Shown: positions 23,255 to 30,897 of the stretch, one piece after another
Layout of the letters: every line of letters begins with the position of its first letter
How positions within the stretch are numbered: position 1 is the first letter of the stretch
Source of the DNA: DATMXS01 sp035561355
GTDB taxonomy: Bacteria; Acidobacteriota; Terriglobia; Bryobacterales; Bryobacteraceae
Length of the DNA stretch: 30,897 nucleotides
Assembly: GCA_035561355.1 (NCBI GenBank)
Contig: DATMXS010000003.1
Location: 1-30,897, forward strand
Direction: 5' to 3'
The notes under the pieces: model-generated
Database searches by the model: none
Told to the model about the DNA's origin: nothing
The model's input: only the letters and a program-made list of their open reading frames with translations
Position numbers and translations under genes: made by a program

Positions 23255-24787
23255 ATGGCACCGGATTTCCTGGTGATTGGCGCTGGCGTAGCCGGCCTGC
23301 GCGCCGCAATAGAGCTCGCGCCCGCGGGTTCGGTCCTTGTGGTTGCAAAGGACAGTCTGCGCGAGAGCTCCTCAGAGTACGCGCAGGGCGGCATCGCGGC
23401 GGCGCTGGCCGAGGACGACGACGTCGGACTGCACGAGCAGGATACGCTCTCCGCCGGCGACGGCCTGTGCGATCCCGAAGCGGTTCGCACGCTTGTGGAA
23501 CAAGGCCCACACGCGATCGAGGAGCTGCTCGAATGGGGTGCGGAGTTCGATCGTGTAGGCGATGCGCTGGCATTCGGCCGTGAAGGAGCACACAGCCGCC
23601 GCCGCATCCTGCACGCGCAGGGCGATTCCACAGGACGCGAGATTTCGCGCACGCTGTATCACAAGGCCTCCTCGCTTCCGAACGTCGAGATCCGCAGCTT
23701 CGCCGCGATCACTGACCTGCTGGTCTCCGACAACGGAGAGGTTGGGGGAGTGGTCGCGTGCGACGCGGCGTCAAGGCGCTCACTGCCGCTGCGCGCGCGC
23801 GCGGTCCTGATGGCCACCGGCGGCTTGGGCCAGGTATTTCGCGAGACGACGAATCCCGAGGTCGCCACCGGCGATGGCGTCGCCGCCGCGTATTTCGCCG
23901 GTGCTGAAATCTCCGACATCGAGTTCGTCCAGTTCCATCCGACCGCCTTGCACCTGGAGGGTGCTCCAGCATTCCTATTGAGCGAGGCGCTTCGCGGGGA
24001 GGGGGCCTATCTTCGCAATGCGGCGGGTGAGCGCTTCATGCCACGCTATCATGAACTCGCCGAACTCGCGCCGCGCGATGTGGTGTCACGCGCCATCGTG
24101 AGTGAACTCCGCGCAACCGGCGCCGCGGAAGCGTACCTCGACATCCGCCACTTGGGCAGTGATTTCCTGCGCGCGCGATTCCCCCGGATCTACGAAACAT
24201 GCCTGCGCTACGGCATCGACCTTGCCGCGAACATGGCTCCGATTCACCCGGCTGCGCACTACGCGATGGGAGGCATCCGCACGGATCTCGACGGCCGTAC
24301 CAGCCTGCCGCGCCTGTTCGCCGCCGGCGAAGTGACCGAGACCGGCGTACACGGGGCGAACCGCCTGGCGAGCAATTCGCTGTTGGAGGGAGTCGTGTTC
24401 GGCAGCCGCGCGGGCAGGGCGATGCGGGAGCACGCCGGGAGCCCGCTCGTGGAACACGCCGCGTCAAGGCCTGCCGGCTTCCCCTGCATCGCGGCGGAGG
24501 AGTTGAGAAAAATCGCGTCGGAAAGCTGCGGCATCATTCGTGACGGCGGTGACCTGGAACGTGCCTGCGAGCACCTGCTGGCGGTGCCGCAGCAACTTAC
24601 CTCCAACCCCAACCGCACCCTGTTTGAATTGCGCAGCCTGCACACGTTGACGCTGTTGATTGCGCGATGCGCGCTCGCACGGCATGAGAGCCGCGGCGCA
24701 CACTATCGCTCCGACTTCCCCGAACGCAGTCCCCATTTCCAGAAGCACTCGCTTGTCTGCCGCGACAATGAGGTCACTTTCGTCTGA
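23255..24787 (+). CDS. nadB: NadB, L-aspartate oxidase
   Basis: 510 residues from ATG 23255. FAD-dependent oxidation of aspartate to iminoaspartate, first step of de novo NAD synthesis. Motifs: FLVIGAGVAGLRAAIEL (FAD), SSEYAQGGIAAAL, EGAHSRRRILHAQGDSTGRE, DIEFVQFHPTAL and GVHGANRLASNSLLEGVVFG. The frame is open back to 22739, but that part overlaps aroB and precedes the Rossmann motif, so it is rejected. AGGA abuts the ATG directly, so the ribosome site is weak. nadA and nadC are not nearby. The end overlaps the next gene by 20 bases. Confidence 0.95.
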   Translation: MAPDFLVIGAGVAGLRAAIELAPAGSVLVVAKDSLRESSSEYAQGGIAAALAEDDDVGLHEQDTLSAGDGLCDPEAVRTLVEQGPHAIEELLEWGAEFDRVGDALAFGREGAHSRRRILHAQGDSTGREISRTLYHKASSLPNVEIRSFAAITDLLVSDNGEVGGVVACDAASRRSLPLRARAVLMATGGLGQVFRETTNPEVATGDGVAAAYFAGAEISDIEFVQFHPTALHLEGAPAFLLSEALRGEGAYLRNAAGERFMPRYHELAELAPRDVVSRAIVSELRATGAAEAYLDIRHLGSDFLRARFPRIYETCLRYGIDLAANMAPIHPAAHYAMGGIRTDLDGRTSLPRLFAAGEVTETGVHGANRLASNSLLEGVVFGSRAGRAMREHAGSPLVEHAASRPAGFPCIAAEELRKIASESCGIIRDGGDLERACEHLLAVPQQLTSNPNRTLFELRSLHTLTLLIARCALARHESRGAHYRSDFPERSPHFQKHSLVCRDNEVTFV

Positions 24788-26051
24788 CGCCCGCTCCGGT
24801 GGCCGGCGCCCACGGCCGGTCGCCGTTTTTGCGATCGTGATGCTGGCTGGCGTGCCGCTAGCGTCGTCCAGTCCGGCCACGGCCCTCTGGGCGGCGCCGG
24901 CCATCCTACTCGCGGCCATGATGATCGCCTGGGCGGCGGAATCGGCGCAGTTCTTTATCGCGCAGGGATTCGCACTCGCGATTCTAGCGTGGCTTCAAAC
25001 CCTGCCCGAGTTCGCAGTGGAGTTCGTGCTCGCATGGCGGCAGCAGGTGCCGCTGCTGCTGGCGAATCTGACGGGAGCCCTACGCCTGCTCACCGGGCTT
25101 GGCTGGCCGATGATCTACTGCGTCGCCGCGTTCTTCCACCGCCGGCGGCACGGCGCGCCGCTACGCCGGATCAAGCTCCATGAGCATCACTCGGTAGAGG
25201 TGATGGGGCTGCTGGCGCCGCTCGTCTATGTGTTCTTTGTGTGGTGGAAGGCGAGCCTGACCGTATGGGACGCCGTGGTGCTGATCGGCATCTATGCGGC
25301 GTACCTGATCGTCCTGAGCAAAATGCCGCCCGAGGGGGCCGAGGGCGCTGACGAACTCGAAGTGATTCCCCGCACGATCGTGAAATCGAGCCCGCCGGTT
25401 CGGATCCTGATCATCACCGGCCTCTTCATCGCGGGCGGTGGGCTGATTTATTTTGCGGCCGAGCCGTTCCTCGGCAGCTTGCTGGCGGTCTCAATGGCTC
25501 TGGGTATTCCGTCGTTCGTTTTTGTGCAGTGGGTGGCGCCGCTTGTTTCGGAGTTCCCGGAAAAGGTGTCCGCATTTTATTGGGCCCGCACGGTAGACCG
25601 CGCGCCGATGGCGCTGATGAATATGGTGTCAAGCAATATCAACCAGTGGACGCTGCTGGCGGCGATGCTGCCTATCGTGTACTCGATCAGCCGCGGCGCC
25701 ATTGCCGAGATCCCGCTGGATGCGCAGCAACGCCTCGAGTTGTTGATGACCATCGCGCAATCGCTCGTCGGAATGGTTTTCCTGCTCAACATGGAACTGG
25801 CGTGGTGGGAGGCGACCGCGCTATTCGCACTGTGGGGCATCCAGTTCGGCTTCTCCCCCGTATCGCCTGAGGCGCCGGGCGGCATTGGCTTTATCGCGAC
25901 GCACATTCACTGGTGGGTCACGGTGGTGTACCTGCTGTGGGCGGGACTGGCGATAGTGCGGATGTTCCTCGGCTACCGGCACCCGAACGCATTCCTCCAC
26001 TTCGCGCACATGTGGCGCACGCACGTGCTGAAAGCCGACGTGCGGGCGTAG
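24768..26051 (+). CDS. Sodium/calcium-exchanger (CaCA) family-like membrane protein
   Basis: 427 residues from ATG 24768, within the nadB tail; an extension to 24660 lies wholly inside nadB and is unlikely. About ten or eleven hydrophobic segments. Two stretches resemble the alpha repeats of the family: AILAWLQTLPEFAVEFVLAW with LLLANLTGA in the first half, and VAPLVSEFPEKVSAFYWART with MNMVSSNINQW in the second. The acidic residue next to a proline in each repeat (PEF, FPEK) is the expected cation ligand. The usual GT/GN-SN signatures are modified, so the ion transported is uncertain. No clear Shine-Dalgarno; translation is probably coupled to nadB. Confidence 0.75.
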   Translation: MRSLSSDARSGGRRPRPVAVFAIVMLAGVPLASSSPATALWAAPAILLAAMMIAWAAESAQFFIAQGFALAILAWLQTLPEFAVEFVLAWRQQVPLLLANLTGALRLLTGLGWPMIYCVAAFFHRRRHGAPLRRIKLHEHHSVEVMGLLAPLVYVFFVWWKASLTVWDAVVLIGIYAAYLIVLSKMPPEGAEGADELEVIPRTIVKSSPPVRILIITGLFIAGGGLIYFAAEPFLGSLLAVSMALGIPSFVFVQWVAPLVSEFPEKVSAFYWARTVDRAPMALMNMVSSNINQWTLLAAMLPIVYSISRGAIAEIPLDAQQRLELLMTIAQSLVGMVFLLNMELAWWEATALFALWGIQFGFSPVSPEAPGGIGFIATHIHWWVTVVYLLWAGLAIVRMFLGYRHPNAFLHFAHMWRTHVLKADVRA

Positions 26052-26078
26052 TGTCCCGACGCGGAGGCGGCCGGGCGG

Positions 26079-27488
26079 CTACTCGTCGTCATGCGCGGGT
26101 GGCGGCTCTTCGCCGACATCACCCGCCGCATTCTCGAATTTCGTGTAGTCCTTGATAAATATCATCTCGGCAACGCCAGTGGGCCCGTTACGCTGCTTCG
26201 CGATGATCAGCTCCGCTTTGCCGCGCAAATCCGCGCGATTCTGCTGGTAAACTTCGGGCCGGAAGATGAAAGCGACAAGATCGGCGTCCTGCTCGATAGA
26301 TCCCGACTCCCTGAGATCGCTGAGTTGCGGTTTCTTGTCGTCGCGCATTTCGGGGGCGCGGCTCAACTGCGAGAGGGCCATGATCGGCGCGCCGATTTCC
26401 TTCGAGAGCAGTTTCAATCCCCGCGACAACGCGCTCACTTCCTGGACGCGGTTTTCGTGCCGGCCGCGGCTGGTCATCAGTTGGAGGTAGTCCACGATGA
26501 CGAGCCCGACGCCGCGCTCCGCGCGCAGCCGCCTCAGCTTCGCGTGCATGTCCATCAGGTTGATGGACGCCGTATCATCGATGTACAACGGCGCAGCGGC
26601 CATCTGGTTCGCTGCGCGAATCAACTCCCGCCTCTCGCGTTCGTTTAAAAAGCCGGCGCGAAACTTGTGCTGGTTCACGCGCGCCGCCGCGCAGATCATG
26701 CGCGTCAGCAGGGACTCGCCGGACATTTCGAGCGAGAACACCGCCACAGGCTTCGGCGGATCCGACAGCACCAGGTGCTGCGCGATGTTCAGCGCCATCG
26801 CCGTCTTGCCCATCGCGGGACGCGCGGCAAGGATCAGAAGCTCTCCCGGGCGCATGCCGCCGGTCATCTCGTCGAACTTGATAAACCCCGTGCCCACGCC
26901 CTTGATCCGGTTCGCCGGATCGAGGAACGCGTTGATGCCGCCCTCGTACGATTCGATAATCTGCCGCGGCGTGGAGAGCGCCGAGCGAGAACCTGCATCA
27001 CTCAACTTCAGCAGCGCTTCTTCGGCCCCGGCAAGAATGGAATCAGCCGCGTCGTCCCCGATCATGCAGCGGTCAATAAGCCGCTGCGAAGCGAAGATGA
27101 TCCGGCGAAGCTGTGACTTCTCCCGCACGATCCGGACGTACGAATCGATGTTGCTGGTCCGCGGTAGCCCGTCGTCGAGCGACATCAGGTAGGTGATGCC
27201 GTCCACCGATTCGAGCTGGCCCTGCTTCATCAGCTCCTCGGCCAGCGTCACGCGGTCGATGCGCTCACCGCGCTCCTGCAATTCCGACATGCGGCGGAAG
27301 ATGCGGCGATGCTTTTCGAGGCTGAAGTCGTCCGGTTCGATGAGCCCTGACACCTGGATGAACAGAGACTCGTCGAGCAGGATCGCGCCAAGCACGAACC
27401 GCTCGGCATCCAGGTTGACCGGAAGGCCTTTATCGAGTGTCGAATCAGCGGAGGGCATCGGAGAAGGACTCTCTATTACAGCGGCCAT
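26079..27488 (-). CDS. dnaB: DnaB, replicative DNA helicase
   Basis: 469 residues from ATG 27488. The N-terminal domain (about 20-125) has NLDAERFVLGAILLDESLF and a linker helix. The RecA-like C-terminal domain has GTGFIKFDEMTGGMRPGELL, Walker A AARPAMGKTAMALNIA, VIVDYLQLM, ALSQLSRAPEMRDDKKP, LRESGSIEQDADLVAF and KQRNGPTG. It unwinds DNA at the fork as a hexamer. No intein is present. ATG 27458 is an alternative start and neither has a strong Shine-Dalgarno; an extension to 27560 is unlikely. It converges with the exchanger-like gene. Confidence 0.95.
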   Translation of the reverse strand: MAAVIESPSPMPSADSTLDKGLPVNLDAERFVLGAILLDESLFIQVSGLIEPDDFSLEKHRRIFRRMSELQERGERIDRVTLAEELMKQGQLESVDGITYLMSLDDGLPRTSNIDSYVRIVREKSQLRRIIFASQRLIDRCMIGDDAADSILAGAEEALLKLSDAGSRSALSTPRQIIESYEGGINAFLDPANRIKGVGTGFIKFDEMTGGMRPGELLILAARPAMGKTAMALNIAQHLVLSDPPKPVAVFSLEMSGESLLTRMICAAARVNQHKFRAGFLNERERRELIRAANQMAAAPLYIDDTASINLMDMHAKLRRLRAERGVGLVIVDYLQLMTSRGRHENRVQEVSALSRGLKLLSKEIGAPIMALSQLSRAPEMRDDKKPQLSDLRESGSIEQDADLVAFIFRPEVYQQNRADLRGKAELIIAKQRNGPTGVAEMIFIKDYTKFENAAGDVGEEPPPAHDDE

Positions 27489-27540
27489 TGGCGGGTCGGC
27501 GCAACGTTGATTTTGGCCGTTCGGAATGTAGCCGTTGCGC

Positions 27541-27643
27541 TGTGAATAACTCGGCCGCACATCGGGCCGGGTTGCGGGTGTGTAAGGTCCTGATTCGCCG
27601 AGAGTTCCGGAATCCCGTGGATTTCACCCACAGGTTTTCCACA
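27541..27643. promoter_or_regulatory. Two DnaA-box-like motifs upstream of dnaB
   Basis: TTATTCACA occurs on the minus strand at 27549-27541 and TTTTCCACA on the plus strand at 27635-27643. Both fit TTWTNCACA. They lie in the 320-bp gap 27489-27808, which otherwise holds no gene I can support. Two sites are too few to call an origin, but DnaA control of dnaB is possible. Confidence 0.35.
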
Positions 27644-27785
27644 AAACAGAACGAGTCAAGTGTGTTCTGAGGCTAAGAGCCCTTCACCGAATTAGGCATG
27701 GCGGACACCCTTATGGGGGGTAGCGCAAGCCTCAACGGCGCGTTGGCTGCGCCGGCGCTTCAAATCAATCGCAAATACAGACAGC

Positions 27786-27803
27786 CGGCCGCCTAACCGG
27801 CCG
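27786..27803 (-). terminator. Possible terminator hairpin after the comM remnant
   Basis: CGGCCG (27786-27791) and CGGCCG (27798-27803) flank a 6-base loop, just past the comM stop at 27809. On the minus strand it is followed by GCTGTCTGTATTTG, only moderately T-rich. Weak candidate. Confidence 0.35.
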
Positions 27804-27808
27804 CGACT

Positions 27809-28276
27809 CTACGTCCAGTAGTTCCGGTCCAGACTCCGGTACTGCACAGCCTCGGCAAGGTGCTTCGCGCTGACGCTCTCGGCCTTATCCAAATCCGCAA
27901 TCGTCCGCGCAACTTTCAAGATCCGGTCGTGCGCACGCGCTGAAAGCCCGAAGCGCCGCATGGCCATCTCCAGCGTGCGTTCGCCCGCATCGTCAAGCTG
28001 GCAGAGCTTGCGCAGCAGACGGGTTGGAAGTTGCGAATTATAGTATCCCCTTCCCCGCTGAATCACCCGCGCCGCTTCCACGCGCGCGCGTATCTCCGCC
28101 GTGGACGCGCCCTGCGCCTCTCCGCGCATCTCCTTATAAGGAACGGCAGGCACCTCGATGTGCAGGTCGATGCGGTCTAGTAGTGGCCCACTGATCTTGT
28201 TCAGATACCGCTGCACCACAGCCCCCGTGCACCTGCACTCACGGGTGGCGTCTCCAAGAAAGCCACACGGACACCC
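27809..28276 (-). pseudogene. comM: comM (YifB, Mg-chelatase-like AAA+), 3' remnant
   Basis: The frame encodes the C-terminal ~155 residues of a ComM/YifB protein: CPCGFLGDATRECRCTG (zinc-finger-like motif), RYLNKISGPLLDRIDLHIEV (AAA+ arginine-finger region), RFGLSARAHDRILKVARTIA and AEAVQYRSLDRNYWT. Intact ComM is about 500 residues with a Lon-like domain and Walker A/B before this point; none of that is present. The similarity begins at the CPCG motif near 28273. Upstream, the reading frame stays open by chance to 28642, but that part is unrelated and overlaps the next gene in another frame. No start codon or Shine-Dalgarno is apparent at the breakpoint. ComM is a branch-migration helicase that helps natural transformation; this copy cannot work as one. 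Confidence 0.85.
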
Positions 28277-28338
28277 GTGCAGATAACAACTGCTGCCGGA
28301 GTGTGAAACGGGACTGCCGCGGGCCCAACAAATCAGAG

Positions 28339-28365
28339 CCGCGCGCACGGTTTGGGCGCGCGCGG
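28339..28365 (-). terminator. Hairpin downstream of the secreted repeat protein gene
   Basis: On the minus strand CCGCGCGC (28365-28358) and GCGCGCGG (28346-28339) form a perfect 8-bp stem with an 11-base loop, 58 bases past the stop at 28423. It is followed by CTCTGATTTGTTG, a poor U-tract, so termination is probable but not certain. Confidence 0.5.
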
Positions 28366-28422
28366 CAGCGGCACTTCGTAGCACTAGGGTCGCCGGCTCT
28401 CGGCCGCGACCCATACCAACAT

Positions 28423-30897
28423 CTACTTGCTGCCGGGAAGAACGCGCCAGCCGGGTACCGGGTCGGAGTACAGATACTTCCAGCTCTGCACCGTCCTGCC
28501 TTCCGCTCCGGTCATATAGTTCACAATCACCTGCCGCGTCGTGTCCTGCTGCCACAGAACGTCCGGTGTGCCGTCCCGGTTCAGGTCCGCCACACCCTGG
28601 ATCCTCCAATCCGTAGGCGCGCTCGAGTACAGGAAAGCCCAACTCTGCACCGTTTGGCCCTCGGCGCCAGCGAGATAGTTGATAATCACCTGCCGCGTCG
28701 TGTCGTTCTGCCAGAGGACATCCGGCTTGCCGTCGCGGTTGAAATCGGCCGCGGCGACGATCTGCCAGCTTGGCACCGGGTCCGGGTACAGGAAGGCCCA
28801 GCTCTGCACCGTTCCGCCGTCGGCCCCGGTCAGGTAGTTCACGATTACCTGGCGCGAGCTGTCGTTTTGCCAGAGCACGTCAGGCTTGCCGTCACTGTTG
28901 AGGTCGGCCGAAGCGGCGATACGCCAGCCCGGCACGGGATCGGGATACATCCAGGCCCAGCTCTGCACCGTGTTCCCCTGCGCGCCTGTGAGATAGTTCA
29001 CGATCACCTGCCGCTCCGAGTCGTTCTGCCAGAGCACGTCCGGCTTGCCATCGCCATCGAAGTCATTCAACGCCACAATATGCCAGCCCGGCACCGGATC
29101 CGGATACACCCACGCAACGCCCTGGACCGAGGAGCCGTCCGCGGCACTCAGATAGTTGACGGTTGCTTGCGACTGAGCCTCGTTCTGCCAAATCAGGTCC
29201 GGCGTGCCGTTGCCATCGAAGTCGCCCCGTGATCGCACGGCGTCGAAACGCGCGTCGAAATCAACTTCGACTCCACAGACGAGGGCGCGGCTGTCCGTCC
29301 CATCTACCCGGACACGCTGAAGACATCCGTCCCGGTGGTAGTACAACAAGTCGAGAGCGTCATCGTACGCGATCCTGCCGACGATCCCGGCGGGCGAACC
29401 GGGCACGTCGACTTGGCCGGTTCCGTCTGCATTCATAATGCGCAGCATCGGAGCCGGTTGATTGTGCAGGAACGCAATTTTACGGTAAGCGCTACCTTGC
29501 GCCGGATACTGCGCGAAGTAGTCCAACAGCTGCATCGCGTTGTTGGTTCCAGTCGCCGGAATGCGGTAGATCGTCTGACCGTAGGGGTTGCCATATGGGC
29601 ACTGTCCGAAGTAGATGTATCCGTCAGCGCCCCAGTTCGGGTACAACTGATGTGTCCAGTCCTGGTGGTTTATCACCTTCCGACCGGTTCCATCCAGATT
29701 CATCGTGTATAGGTCGAACCCGACCCATTCATATCCTGACGGCGCGACCAGATTGAAAACGATACGTGTTCCCGACGGGTCCAAGTCGTACTCGGCGAGG
29801 TCGGAGGCATTCGAAACGGCCGTAGGCGAATTGCCTTGAAGGTCTGTACGGTAGAGCTGGCTGCCGCGCTTGAACGTGACTACACCGTTAGCCACGCGAG
29901 GTGATGAGGTATCGCCTGTCGTCGTGAGCCGCCGCTGATTCACGCCCTCGGAACTCATCAGCCAGATGTCTCCGTTCATCACGTACGCGATTTCGCTCGC
30001 GTCTTGTGCGTCGTCTACGATGAGTTGAAAATCTCTCTCCCCGGTAACGCTGTTTGAAGCCCGTACTCGGAAGTTCGCGACCGTGGAGGCTGTCGGCGTA
30101 CCGCTGATCAATCCCGCGGAGCTGAGACTCAGTCCGGCAGGCAGGCTGCCGCTGAGCACTGTCCAGGTATACGAGCCCGTGCCGCCGGTCGCAGTGAGCT
30201 GCTGTGAGTAGGTAGTTCCGACCGCACCGCTGGGCAGCGGCGACGGCGTGGTGATCGTGACCGTCGTCGCTACGTTCTGAATCCCGAAGCTGACTGCGGA
30301 CGACGCCGTAAACCGGCCCGCGGCATCGTAGGCACGCGCGATTACGGAATGCACCCCGTTGCCCTTCTGGCGAGTATCCCAACTGCACTGGAACGTCGAG
30401 CCGGAGGGCTTGGAAACTGGATCGGTGCAGACCGGCAGCGTTCCGGAGTCGACGTAAAACTCCAACTTCTGCACCGTGCCGGAGTAGTGGATGCCGGTCC
30501 CCTGGAAAACCAGCGAGCCCTGAACCGTCTGATTGGCGGTGGGCGCGGTCACACGAACGTCAGCGGGCGGTAGTTGGCGCGCCGTATCAGTGAAGGAAAG
30601 GCCCGCTGTGACGGTGTCCACGTCCCGGTACCCGGCAATAACGGCGGCGCGGCGCGTTCCGAAGGCGTTCTGCACCGCGGCGGCTACAGCCTGGCCCGGC
30701 CCGGCTAGCACTAGTTGCAGTTTGCCGAGTTGCACCAGCCTCGCAGTCAGCGGATTTACCGCACCGCCACCGATCAGCACCGAGTCCGCCGCGGAGGCTG
30801 CCGCTTCCAGGGTCGTGAGCGCCTGACCATCGACCAGAACCAGCGTAGCGGCCGGACCCAGGAGCTTCTGAACCTGCTGAGCGATACCGACGTCGCC
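28423..30897 (-). CDS. Large secreted protein with Ig-like, WD40-like and FG-GAP repeats (5' incomplete)
   Basis: The frame is open from the window edge to the stop at 28423: 824 residues visible, start not seen. A GTG at 30780 is in frame, but coding continues upstream of it. In order: an unrecognised alpha/beta stretch (VLIGGGAVNPLTARLVQLG); a bacterial Ig-like domain (VRVTAPTANQTVQGSLVFQG to FTASSAVSFGIQ); a putative-Ig (He_PIG) domain with SGSLPAGLSLSSAGLISGTP; a TolB/PD40-like propeller segment (IWLMSSEGVNQRRLT, DLYTMNLDGTGRKV, LRIMNADGTG); then five FG-GAP/VCBS-type repeats (DFDGDGKPDVLWQND) whose Asp-rich loops should bind calcium. Such proteins are extracellular and may bind carbohydrate or surfaces. 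The specific role is unknown. It lies next to a truncated comM. Confidence 0.88.
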   Translation of the reverse strand, partial: GDVGIAQQVQKLLGPAATLVLVDGQALTTLEAAASAADSVLIGGGAVNPLTARLVQLGKLQLVLAGPGQAVAAAVQNAFGTRRAAVIAGYRDVDTVTAGLSFTDTARQLPPADVRVTAPTANQTVQGSLVFQGTGIHYSGTVQKLEFYVDSGTLPVCTDPVSKPSGSTFQCSWDTRQKGNGVHSVIARAYDAAGRFTASSAVSFGIQNVATTVTITTPSPLPSGAVGTTYSQQLTATGGTGSYTWTVLSGSLPAGLSLSSAGLISGTPTASTVANFRVRASNSVTGERDFQLIVDDAQDASEIAYVMNGDIWLMSSEGVNQRRLTTTGDTSSPRVANGVVTFKRGSQLYRTDLQGNSPTAVSNASDLAEYDLDPSGTRIVFNLVAPSGYEWVGFDLYTMNLDGTGRKVINHQDWTHQLYPNWGADGYIYFGQCPYGNPYGQTIYRIPATGTNNAMQLLDYFAQYPAQGSAYRKIAFLHNQPAPMLRIMNADGTGQVDVPGSPAGIVGRIAYDDALDLLYYHRDGCLQRVRVDGTDSRALVCGVEVDFDARFDAVRSRGDFDGNGTPDLIWQNEAQSQATVNYLSAADGSSVQGVAWVYPDPVPGWHIVALNDFDGDGKPDVLWQNDSERQVIVNYLTGAQGNTVQSWAWMYPDPVPGWRIAASADLNSDGKPDVLWQNDSSRQVIVNYLTGADGGTVQSWAFLYPDPVPSWQIVAAADFNRDGKPDVLWQNDTTRQVIINYLAGAEGQTVQSWAFLYSSAPTDWRIQGVADLNRDGTPDVLWQQDTTRQVIVNYMTGAEGRTVQSWKYLYSDPVPGWRVLPGSK
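28432..29226 (-). repeat. Five tandem 159-bp coding repeats (FG-GAP units)
   Basis: Homologous positions recur at exact 159-bp intervals (for example GCTCTGCA or its variants at 28483, 28642, 28801, 28960 and 29119 on the plus strand). That gives five 53-residue units without any insertion or deletion. The four C-terminal units are closer to each other (LWQND..RQVI.NYL.GA) than to the most N-terminal one, suggesting stepwise duplication. Confidence 0.9.

Noticed and set aside
27489..27808. Possible replication origin next to dnaB
   Set aside because: Only two DnaA-box-like motifs, no AT-rich unwinding element, and no dnaA or dnaN gene nearby.
28277..28642. N-terminal part of the open frame that ends in the comM remnant
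   Set aside because: It has no ComM similarity and, from 28423 on, overlaps the FG-GAP protein gene in a different frame on the same strand. It is open by chance.
1..30897. CRISPR arrays, insertion sequences, integrases, toxin-antitoxin or defence genes
   Set aside because: No short spaced repeats, transposase motifs or known defence domains were seen in any supported gene. The only tandem repeats are coding FG-GAP units.

Overview
The window is GC-rich, gene-dense bacterial DNA with many ATGA and GTGA stop/start overlaps. The gene set points to an acidobacterium, most likely of the Solibacter/Bryobacter type: a large secreted protein with putative-Ig, WD40-like and FG-GAP repeats, LytTR two-component genes, a compact his operon and a ubiE-aroB-nadB block. 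The lineage is an inference from content and style; no 16S rRNA or other decisive marker is present. I see no tRNA, rRNA, CRISPR array, insertion sequence or phage gene.

Region by region. (1) 1-1109: the last codons of an upstream gene and an exported TPR protein. (2) 1114-8428, minus strand: a seven-gene efflux operon in transcription order tetR, tolC-like, hlyD-like, two ABC ATPases, two ABC-2 permeases. It resembles enterobacterial cecR-ybhGFSR, but the double ATPase is split into two genes and an outer-membrane channel is added. A promoter with exact consensus hexamers lies upstream of tetR. (3) 8610-11375, plus strand: a small membrane protein, a LiaF-like membrane protein, a LytS-type histidine kinase and a LytTR response regulator. 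This looks like a cell-envelope sensing module. (4) 18347-11366, minus strand: hisL-hisI-hisG-hisD-hisC-HAD phosphatase-hisB-hisH-hisF-hisA. The operon begins with a 12-codon leader peptide containing five histidines and a terminator/antiterminator set, a textbook-style transcription attenuator. The HAD gene between hisC and hisB is a good candidate for the histidinol-phosphate phosphatase. hisE is not in the window. (5) 18400-19431: a Tat-exported S66 (LD-carboxypeptidase-like) peptidase, divergent from the his operon. (6) 19497-21380: a LuxR-type regulator and a divergent CpaE/TadZ-like ATPase without other pilus genes. (7) 21390-26051: ubiE/menG and aroB (minus), nadB and a Na+/Ca2+-exchanger-like membrane protein (plus). 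(8) 26079-27488: dnaB, with DnaA-box-like motifs upstream. (9) 27809-28276: a 3' remnant of comM, missing about 70% of the gene. (10) 28423 to the window edge: a large secreted repeat protein, 5' incomplete, ending in five tandem 159-bp units.

The most notable item is the his attenuator. Peptide, stop codon, three alternative helices and U-tract are all in the register the classical mechanism needs. Second are the HAD phosphatase inside the his operon and the pairing of LiaF-like proteins with a LytS/LytTR system.
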